From Anodontia alba (Eukaryota > Mollusca > Bivalvia > Lucinida > Lucinidae), in the NCBI GenBank assembly GCA_964016985.1, contig OZ024835.1, forward strand, positions 66,839,812 to 66,903,811: a DNA stretch of 64,000 nt. The letters run 5' to 3'. Under the pieces are notes generated by a model. That model searched no databases. It was given only the letters and a program-made list of their open reading frames with translations, and was not told the origin of the DNA. The position numbers and the translations under genes are program-made. Shown here piece after piece: positions 57,012-64,000 of the stretch; position 1 is the first letter of the stretch, and each line of letters starts with the position of its first letter.

Positions 57012-57222
57012 AAGAGAAAAGGGCCCTTTCGCAATATGCGGTCAACAATGGCCCAGATCAGCCTGCGCATTTGCGCAGTCCAATCTGGACTCCGCTATCC
57101 GGTTAAAAATTCAGTGGATACTGTAAAGTACATCGACGAAAAGAGATGGCCCTGATCAGACTGCGCGGATGCGCAGGCTGATCTGGACCTTCTCTGTTCG
57201 TATATGGCATAAGGCCCCTTTT
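57012..57222. mobile_element. H-family element, two cores, GGGCCC ends
   Basis: AGAAAAGGGCCCTTTCGC at the left and GCATAAGGCCCCTTTTCTT at the right. Cores GATCAGCCTGCGCATTTGCG and GATCAGACTGCGCGGATGCG. Partial relatives lie at 4775-4875 and 18005-18062. Confidence 0.8.
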
Positions 57223-57439
57223 CTTACAATTCCACTTCATATTCAATATTGCTACTGCTCCGTCCGGCACCGGAGGTTAAATGGCTAATTGATTATAATT
57301 GCCTTCTTATCAAAGTGAGTGTGAAATATTGGAGGTAAAACGGAAATATACTGAAGAGATAGCATTTCAGTTTGTACTTCTAGACTTGTAACGCTAGCAT
57401 TTTATAATTCCATAGCTCCAGATGAGTCACTTAAAAAAA

Positions 57440-57565
57440 ATATGGATATTTTCCTTATTTCTCCATGAGAATATATGTTGCGATTACCAGTTAGAAGCGC
57501 CTCGCCGAGGCGCTTCTAATGGGTACTCACAACATATGTTTTCATGGAGAAATAAGACCAAAATA
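57440..57565. mobile_element. D-family MITE
   Basis: Centre AGAAGCGCCTCGCCGAGGCG in arms TTTCTCCATGAGAATATATG and CATATGTTTTCATGGAG. This is the cleanest D copy. Confidence 0.82.
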
Positions 57566-57607
57566 TTTATTGTGATATCGCTCTTATCTGCAGCTCTCAC
57601 TACTGAT

Positions 57608-57640
57608 GTATTATTATCATTATTATTATTATTATTATAA
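57608..57640 (+). repeat. ATT microsatellite
   Basis: TATTATCATTATTATTATTA. Confidence 0.9.
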
Positions 57641-58035
57641 ATCATTTTATCAGAATGCGGAATCTCATCAGAGTCCTCACTGTTTGCTCAGGCCTGTATA
57701 TCCGAATACTAAGGATGACTAGAAATGAGTTTGTGAAACGCTATGGCCCCAACTATATGCTTGTCCAAAATGCCAACATTGAAATGCGGCATACCTCTTA
57801 CAAAATTAATCCGATGTTTTCCAAATTTTAAAGTTAATCATGTGATATACTCCTCAGCTGCAATAAAGCCACCAAGTTTCAAGGCTCTAGCTCAAACTGT
57901 GATCGAGATACCTTGGTGACAAGAAAACTGGATATACGAACAGACGAACGAGCCAAAAGCAACATGCCCCCGCACCTTCTTCGAAGTTGGGGACATAAAT
58001 ACGGGGGTTTTATGCTTGCGACGCGAAACGTGATA

Positions 58036-58285
58036 TTTATTTGGCACGCACCGTGCGAAAACGTGTCTTTGGGCATATGCGAGCAGTTAAGGCCCAAATC
58101 AGCCTGCGCATCCGCGCAGTCTGATCAGGGCCTTTACTGTCCGTTAACAGAATCTCTGGATACTCTATATAGAATGTATAAATTAAGAGCAAATACCCGG
58201 GTGAGACTGTGCATGCGCGGTATGAATCTGAATCTGTGCCTTTTGCGCATGTACGAAGATATCTTTTTAGATTGATGTGGCCCAT
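58036..58285. mobile_element. H-family long form in the intron
   Basis: GCACCGTGCGAAAACGTGTC, core ATCAGCCTGCGCATCCGCGC, CTTTACTGTCCGTTAACAG, AAGAGCAAATACCCGGG, GTACGAAGATATCTTTTTAG. Confidence 0.78.
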
Positions 58286-58706
58286 TTGTTTATTAATTTG
58301 CCCTATGCCACTTCTACAAAATGAGCCCTAGTCAAATATTAAGCCTTCGTCTTGTGGCTAGTCTTTCCGGATACACGCCTAATCAATGAGTTTTTCTACC
58401 TGAATCTCTTTGCGTAGCCACAAACACCGGTAGAGTTTCCAGGATTTTTGCCATACTTCTTAACACCTTGATTTCACAAATAGTTTCTGTCTGTTTTCAC
58501 TGCTCCTGAGTTTTTATTTCGACAAAAACAGAAATGTAAATTATTGAATCGACATATCTCAGAAACTGTTGTTTTGTAATTCGGTCTGAACGTACCTCGG
58601 CTGCAGTTTGCAATGTCTTAATGAGTGTTGTATGGAATTATTTTGAATCAGGAAGTAAGTATGCTACTTATAACTAGTCTTCTACTTTTAAGTTTATGTT
58701 TAATCT

Positions 58707-58830
58707 CATCACGAAAACATGCCTATATAATTATATTCACCCACTTAAACCCCACGTTTATATAGTGAAACTGGGGTTTTATATGGGTAAACATTATTTT
58801 TCTTATTTCTGCTCAAAAACAAAGATTGTA
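58707..58830 (-). mobile_element. Half A-family MITE, left part of an A/B chimera
   Basis: Starts CATCACGAAAACATGCC and runs to CTGCTCAAAAACAAAGATTG, the point just before the A core. There it changes to the B-type palindrome. Confidence 0.85.
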
Positions 58831-58916
58831 TCTTATTTTTCATACAAAATAAGACTTGACATTTCATTTGAAATGTCAAGTCTTATTTTATATGAAAAAG
58901 TAAGAAAATGCTTTAA
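58831..58916. repeat. B-type palindrome, right part of an A/B chimera
   Basis: The arms AAAATAAGACTTGACATTTC and GAAATGTCAAGTCTTATTTT meet at CATTTGAAATG. The sequence then continues AGTAAGAAAATG. Confidence 0.8.
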
Positions 58917-59689
58917 AATTCTGCCCATGTTTCTTTATAGTCAACAGAATAATGTTTAAGCTTTCAACTTTTGAACCTCTCCAATGTGTGCGCGCAAAGC
59001 AATACTCTTACCTGCCGTGGATAGTTCAAAAGAGATAAAGTTTTCATAAGTTATTTCTGAGGTTTGCAATACATCCAGAACAAGAAATACGGCAGTGGGG
59101 TGGGTGTGGGTGTGGGTCAGAAATTACATGAGACAGTTTACATGATGGCGTTCTATTAATTCATGCAGAATAAAATTTTATTGGGGTACACCGCCGACAG
59201 CAATGTAAATTCTGATTGATAACAGGATGCTAAATTCATATTTTATTAAATCCGTCTCCTATCTTCGGTTTTTCACTTATACCACAAAGATTCGGTTGTC
59301 ACTATTATTTCGTTACATTTACATTTGTGTAGTGTCGAATGCATTTCCTTGTTCTGACCTTTTGCAGAAGTTAAACTTGGACCCTATAAGTAATATTTCT
59401 TACTCCAAAATTAAAATACACTTTTGAAACCACACTTTCTTTGTTAATAATAAATGGATTCTATAAGGAATGATGCTTGAGAGCAATTAACACACTCACA
59501 GAAACTAAAACAGACGAGTGACAGGTTTTCTATGCCAGACAAACTGGTTTCGACCAATTAGGCCTCATCACATAATATTTAAAAAAATCCCGGAATGTGC
59601 TCAATGACAATAAAGGTCCAGAAAACATAAATTAATAATAAATGGATTAATAAACCTGTCGCTGTCTTTTAAAAAAACATGGTCATCTG
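58917..59689. other. Intronic DNA, no feature
   Basis: AAGCTTTCAACTTTTGAACC at 58958 matches the flank of the broken D element at 29622. Nothing else recognised. Confidence 0.5.
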
Positions 59690-59969
59690 CATCATGAAAA
59701 CAAGCCTATATAATTTTGACCCCCCTTAAACCCCACTTTTGTATAGTAAAACGGGGGTTTACAGGGGTATACATTATTTTTCTTATTTCTGCTTAAAACA
59801 TTGATTGTGGGTACTCGTTAGAACCGCCTCGCCGAGGCGGTTCTAATGAGTACCCACAATCTATGTTTTGAGCAGAAATAAGAAAAAAAAATCCGAATTT
59901 TTATCTGAAAATTTTCATTTTTTGGTGGTAAAATTTTCAGTATATTTGAATAGGCATGTTTTCGTAATG
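59690..59969 (-). mobile_element. A-family MITE in the intron
   Basis: Ends CATCATGAAAACAAGCC and GGCATGTTTTCGTAATG; core intact. Confidence 0.92.
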
Positions 59970-60289
59970 GTAAAAATGCTCTGTTCGAGTTAATGCACAC
60001 CCTGTTTGAGATTTGACTGTTCCACCACGCATGTCAACTAACAATTGCATTTGTGGAATATAGTCTGTCTCCGGGGTCTAGCTTCTCAGAGAAATAGTTC
60101 TTTTTTATTACTCTGCGGATACTAGCATGCCGGAAACCACTCCGAAAATTACCGTGGTGTTGGTTTCAGCATTATTTAATGTTGTAAAAGACTCGTAAGC
60201 ATGTGAGTGGTCAATGACGACGACGGTGCTTTAGGTCCACCTTAGTAAACCTTTTATAGCTCTAAATAAGGTTTTTTTTTGTGTTTTTT

Positions 60290-60363
60290 TTTTCAACCAA
60301 AGCGTTTTGACTTTTATTTCGTATTTCTCAATGAAAACATGTTGTGGGTACTCATTAGAAGCG
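60290..60363. mobile_element. D-family MITE, left part, cut by an A insertion
   Basis: Reads TTTCTCAATGAAAACATG, then GTGGGTACTCATTAGAAGCG, and stops where the A copy begins. Continues at 60646. Confidence 0.8.
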
Positions 60364-60645
60364 CATTACGAAAACATGCCTATATATTTTTGACCCCCTT
60401 AAACCCCACTTTTATATAGTAAAACTGGGGTTTACAGGGATATATATTATTATTCTTATTTCTGCTCAAAAACATAGATTGTGGGTACTCTTTAGAACCG
60501 CCTCTGCGAGGCGGTTCTAACGGGTACCACAATCTATGTTTTGAGCAGAAATATGAAAAAATATTAGATTTTTTTATCTGAAAATTTTCATTTTGTTTTG
60601 GTGGAAAAATTTTCATTATATTTGAATAGGCGTGTTTTCGTAATG
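60364..60645 (-). mobile_element. A-family MITE nested in a D element
   Basis: Ends CATTACGAAAACATGCC and GGCGTGTTTTCGTAATG. It sits in the middle of the D core, between AGAAGCG and GCCTCGCCGAAGCGC. Confidence 0.92.
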
Positions 60646-60744
60646 GCCTCGCCGAAGCGCTTTTAATAAATACTTTCAGCATGTTTCATGGAAAATTAAG
60701 GAAATGACGAGACGCTTAAAATGAGTACCCAGAACATATGTTTT
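60646..60744. mobile_element. D-family MITE, right part plus an extra D arm
   Basis: GCCTCGCCGAAGCGCTTTTA completes the interrupted D core. A second D arm follows (GAGTACCCAGAACATATG), cut by the next A copy. Confidence 0.7.
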
Positions 60745-61010
60745 CATTACGAAAACACGCCTATTCAAATTTCAACAACAACAAAAAAAAAAAACACTAA
60801 AAGTTTTCAGATAAAAAAAAATCTGATATTTTTTCATATTTCTGCTCGAAACATAGATTGTGGCCTCGCCGAGGCGGTTCTAACGAGTATCCACAATCTA
60901 TGTTTTTGAGCAGAAATAAGAAAATAATGTATACCCCTGTAAACCTCAGTTTTACTATATAAAAGTCGGGTTTAAGGGGGTCAAAATTATGTAGGTATGT
61001 TTTCGTGATG
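60745..61010 (+). mobile_element. A-family MITE nested in D sequence
   Basis: Ends CATTACGAAAACACGCC and GTATGTTTTCGTGATG. The left core arm is lost (TTGTGGCCTCGCCGAGG). Confidence 0.9.
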
Positions 61011-61080
61011 CAGGGAAAAAAAATGACGAGGCGCTTCCAGTGAGTACACACAACACGTTTTCATGGAGTTATAAGAAATC
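61011..61080. mobile_element. D-family fragment
   Basis: GACGAGGCGCTTCCAGTGAG to CACGTTTTCATGGAG, a right arm. Confidence 0.65.
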
Positions 61081-61169
61081 CATCTTATTTGGGGTTATGA
61101 CCTGTCCCAGTTTACCTTAATCTGTCCCTGTGTCCGAGTATAAGTATCAACTGACCAACCAACCCAGTA

Positions 61170-61256
61170 AGCATTCTACATAAATCTACAGCGGGCCGTT
61201 AGCGGCCCGTACCTGACGGGCCGCTAACGGCCCGCTGTAGATTTTTGTAGAATGCT
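61170..61256. repeat. N hairpin, GC-rich, with hairpins in each arm
   Basis: Inverted repeat from AGCATTCTACA to TGTAGAATGCT. Each arm contains CGGGCCGTTAGCGGCCCG or its inverse, which is itself a hairpin. The loop is only about five bases (ACCTG). Confidence 0.85.
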
Positions 61257-61279
61257 AGCAATGAAAGCTATATGATTTC

Positions 61280-61380
61280 TCCATGAAAACATATGTTATG
61301 GATATTCACTGGAAGCGCCTCGCCAAGGCGCTTCTAATGAGTGCCCACAATATATGTTTTCTTGGAGAAATAAGAAAACG
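61280..61380. mobile_element. D-family MITE
   Basis: Arms CTCCATGAAAACATATG and CATATGTTTTCTTGGAG, or near matches. Centre GGAAGCGCCTCGCCAAGGCG. Confidence 0.8.
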
Positions 61381-61612
61381 GTTTATGTGGAAGTTCCTCT
61401 TATCTGGAGTTATGACCTGTCCTAGTTTATCGGGTCGATTGTTTACAGTCGAGCCGTAGTATACAAACGCCAAAATTTTCTTAATCTAGTTGTCCACGTG
61501 ATTATCAATGACCAATGTAATCAAACCGCGCGTTAGTCAAAACAAGATAACAGTTATTGTAGCCGCTGTGACGTCAGTGTGCTGTTGATGGAGAGTTATA
61601 TGTAAAACCTGG

Positions 61613-61710
61613 ACTATCGGCAAACAGTGTAGTGCATACCCAGATCAGACGCCACAGAATGCGGCTTCTGATCAGAGTCTGCACTGTTTGCTTACAGGAA
61701 GTTAAGGGTT
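61613..61710. mobile_element. F-type core in the gene's intron
   Basis: GGCAAACAGTGTAG, then ATCAGACGCCACAGAATGCG and AGTCTGCACTGTTTGC, followed by GGAAGTTAAGGGTTAA. A broken relative with the inverse CCCTTAACTTCCTG lies at about 56185. Confidence 0.7.
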
Positions 61711-62314
61711 AAACGAAACAAGCTTATGTCTCCGTTCAGGACCATTTTCAGATTCTACACACAGAGACAATCGACCCAATAGGGCTGCCAGTACTTTGAT
61801 TTTAATTGTCCTTACATGTATATCTGAGTATTAGCATCAACTGACCAGCCAAAGAAGAACGATTAATAGCATTGTTTTGATTTTATAAACATTTCTGTAT
61901 TTGGCATCTATAAGTGATACATGTCTTTGAAATACAGGGGGTGGAGAACGAAGGGGTGGTCACAGCTTGTACCGAATATATTGTCATGACTGTGGCTCAG
62001 TAATTTGCGTAGAATTGGTCCAGGGTTGCTCTGCCGTTTATAAATTCAAGTTCTGGATAAACATTGGCATGAAATTATTTATTTATAGGGATCTTTGATA
62101 AGAGACAAGAGCCTATAAGAGGGGGTACTTATAAAAGATTATTACTGTTAGTAAGTGCTATCCGACCGAATTGCAATAATCAAATCTTTGAAGTCAAGTA
62201 TGTTCTCCGCTTTTACTTAATTTTATACACAAAATTTAACTTTTAGCAGATTACATTTTATAAATATGTTCCCCATTTTTTTTCCATCTGTTGGGAAAGG
62301 TTTTGACTTTGACG
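61711..62314. other. Intronic DNA, old repeat scrap
   Basis: GAGTATTAGCATCAACTGACC at about 61826 matches 61136-61158 upstream of the N hairpin, so a diverged duplicate is present. Confidence 0.5.
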
Positions 62315-62574
62315 GGTGTAAAACAAGCCTATTCAAATATACTGAAAATTTTACCACCAAAAAAAAATGAACATTTTTAGATAAAAATTCTAATATTTTT
62401 TTTTTTAATTTCTGCTCAAAACATAGATTGTGGGTACTCGGCAGAGGCGGTTCTAACGAGTACCCACAATCTATGTTTTTGAGCAGAAATAAGAAAATTA
62501 ATGTATACCCCAGTTTTGCTATATAAAAGTGGGGTTGAAGGGGTTCAACATTATATAGGCGTGTTTTCGTGATG
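62315..62574 (+). mobile_element. A-family MITE in the intron, left end decayed
   Basis: The left end is lost to AAAACAAGCCTATTC. The right end is GGCGTGTTTTCGTGATG. The core is partly deleted (CTCGGCAGAGGCGG). Confidence 0.88.
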
Positions 62575-62673
62575 GCCTGGCCAAAGTCAAGTATAACTAA
62601 GGGCATGCACAAGCCGCCTAGGAAAAAGTTTAGAATTAAGTCGTCACTGAGTCTGCGTGATGTGTTAATAAAG

Positions 62674-62871
62674 TTAACCCTTGTTCTGCTGAATAAATTA
62701 AGATGCCACGCCCACTTCTAATTTTCAGCCAATCATATTACTTGATCCAGAGTGTTGCTATAAATTCACATACTTAATGGCAAACAGTGCAGATCCAGAT
62801 CAGTTGGCTTCTTCAGATCTACACTGTTTGCAAAAGCAGGATATATCCGGGTTCAGCAGGACAAGGATTAA
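62674..62871 (+). mobile_element. G-family MITE in the intron
   Basis: TTAACCCTTGTTCTGCTGAA to TTCAGCAGGACAAGGATTAA; core half lost, as in the 28.5-kb copy. Confidence 0.88.
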
Positions 62872-62994
62872 ACGCTGTACATACATAAGATTAATATTAT
62901 ATTATGCCAAATATTTTCTGTACAGTTATATTTTATATAATTTATGTCGCTTGAGTCATGTGCCAAAACATTAATTAGTACTCGTTTATCGCTA

Positions 62995-63165
62995 AGCATG
63001 CTGGGTAAAAATTGGGTAGACGACATTTTGAAATATGTTTTTCGTATTTCCTAGAAAGTAGACTTTGACATTTCACGCAAATTGTCTCCATTTGCATGAA
63101 ATGTCGTAGTCTATTTTATGGAAACAAATAAGAAAAATGTCATAAATGTGTCGTATGCTCTTGCA
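62995..63165. mobile_element. B-family MITE in the intron
   Basis: AGCATGCTGGGTAAAAATTG, GTAGACGACATTTTG, the central TTTGACATTTCACGC and GCATGAAATGTCG arms, then AAATGTGTCGTATGC. Confidence 0.78.
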
Positions 63166-63366
63166 ATAATAGAGCTGGACACGCTGCTATATTAACTAGA
63201 ACAGTGTTTTCAGAGAAACCAGATGTCACCTCCCCCTCCTCCATACACACACACACTTGCCCTCACCGCCACCGTGGGTCGTCAGATTCTGTACGGTCAA
63301 ATTCACCAAAGTCTGATCAGTTCTTTGTTATGTCCCAATATTTCCATGGATTTGGTAGGTTCACAA

Positions 63367-63540
63367 GATATTGTCAGTATATCTCTAACTTCAGGAGTCA
63401 AATTACATATTCATTTGTGAAATGTGGTTGTTCGATTTATTTTTATCTCTCAATTCTGCAAACCTGATATGTCTATATACGGATATCTCGAAGTATTTCA
63501 GAGAGTTCCTTGGACATCGAGATAACGAGTATCGACTGTA
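63367..63540. mobile_element. I-family right half
   Basis: From CAGTATATCTCTAACTTC through GGATATCTCGAAGTATT to GATAACGAGTATCGACTGTA. The left half is absent. It ends 124 bases before the 63665 exon. Confidence 0.8.
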
Positions 63541-63664
63541 TTTTCTTATGATACAATAATTCAAGGAAGCAAATTGTAGTCTGATTCTACGTTAAGGTCC
63601 CGAAATCCCTCAATTACTGAAATATTCAAAAGCCGGATCATAATGGTCTTCTTTTTGTTTTCAG

Positions 63665-63898
63665 ATCTTGAGTAATTTGCTGGACTTGGTGAGAGACAGA
63701 GCGGAAACCGCAGAAGCCGAGCTTGAACGAGTGGTTACGGAGTTTAACGAGGCTCAAGAATCGTTTTCGGAATCTTCGAACGAAGGAAAGAGCCGCACAC
63801 CAAGCGCCGTGAGCGCCTTGAGCGGGGTTTCTGTTGGTAGCGATGATGTTTTCGACGCATCTCAATTCGAGAAATCTCAGGTCGTTATCGATTGGGAG
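63665..63898 (+). CDS. Next exon of the same coiled-coil protein, with serine-rich segment
   Basis: This 234-bp exon has exactly 78 codons, with phase 0 on both sides. The acceptor follows a T-rich tract ending GTTTTCAG and the donor is GAG|GTAACA. The peptide starts ILSNLLDLVRDRAETAEAEL and continues the acidic coiled coil to about residue 35. A serine-rich, probably disordered stretch follows (SFSESSNEGKSRTPSAVS), and it ends FEKSQVVIDWE. It joins in frame to the exon at 55471-55631 to give an open stretch of 131 complete codons. GC is higher than in the flanking introns, as expected for coding DNA. No stop is present, so the gene continues beyond the window. An L-family element starts 46 bases after the exon. 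The family is not recognised; the serine-rich part could be a phosphorylated linker, which is inference. Confidence 0.8.
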
Positions 63899-63944
63899 GT
63901 AACAGTATCGGCATCGTGCTACTAACCCAACGCACCCTTTTATT

Positions 63945-64000
63945 TAGACAGGCTCCAGTCTCCAGTGATTAAATATTTTTTTCCCCTTATAATCCACTAA
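63945..64000. mobile_element. L-family MITE, cut by window end
   Basis: TAGACAGGCTCCAGTCTCC, then GTGATTAAATATTTTTTTC. It begins 46 bases after the exon ending at 63898. Confidence 0.8.

Noticed and set aside
57879..58097. 72-codon minus frame (ASIKPPYLCPQLRRRCGG)
   Set aside because: It looks protein-like in part, but it overlaps an H element and I recall similar text from repeat read-through in clam predictions. Not enough to call a gene.

Overview
This window reads as nuclear DNA of a marine or freshwater bivalve mollusc, probably a heterodont clam. The basis is AT-rich DNA, spliced genes with long introns, almost no open frames of gene length, tRNA-derived SINEs, and inverted-repeat families of a kind I recall from clam genomes. 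The species call is recollection, not proof.

The only convincing gene consists of two plus-strand exons at 55471-55631 and 63665-63898. Both have good splice sites and matching phase. They encode part of an acidic coiled-coil protein that I do not recognise. The 8.0-kb intron between them holds more than a dozen inverted-repeat elements, one of which starts about 17 bases after the splice donor. Earlier exons must exist because the first exon opens inside a codon, but I could not find them. The first 55 kb is therefore intergenic DNA or a very long upstream intron.

Most of the rest is short non-autonomous DNA elements (MITEs) that fold back on themselves. I group them as: A, about 23 copies, about 280 bp, ends CATYACGAAAACA; B, with a palindromic TTGACATTTCATG core; D, with an AGAAGCGCCTC core; E, F and G, bounded by TTAA; H, with an AGATCAGNCTGCGCA core; I and P, pogo-like, bounded by TA and CAGTCGA; J, with CAGTTAACCCTC ends; K, with GGGCCCAGTTGTTCAAA ends; L, with AGACTGGCTCCAGTCT ends; S, T, V and W; and Q, two large tandem-repeat-bearing elements bounded by CTCACCTGAG. 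No intact transposase lies in the window. The only transposase remnant is a mariner 3' end at 13.4-13.7 kb.

Layout: 0-13 kb is a mix of families A, E, F, H, J, S and W. 13.0-13.8 kb holds a pogo-like element and the mariner remnant. 14.1-15.2 kb is a 20-bp minisatellite. 15-24 kb is again mixed. 25.3-26.5 kb is a decayed minus-strand coding relic split by a K element. 26.8-28.4 and 30.4-31.75 kb are the two Q elements. 32.1-32.8 kb is a 26-bp minisatellite. 33.5-34.2 kb is a tandem duplication of a hairpin unit. 39.7-41.0 kb is a nest of pogo-like elements with an A copy inside. 42.2, 46.9 and 52.1-52.4 kb carry SINEs. 50.2-52.0 kb is an L cluster. 55-64 kb is the gene and its intron.

The most interesting pattern is modularity. 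Families with unrelated ends share the same palindromic centre, and the centres vary in a compensated way so that the hairpin is kept. Chimeras caught at 5.97 kb and 58.7 kb suggest that cores or half-elements are exchanged.
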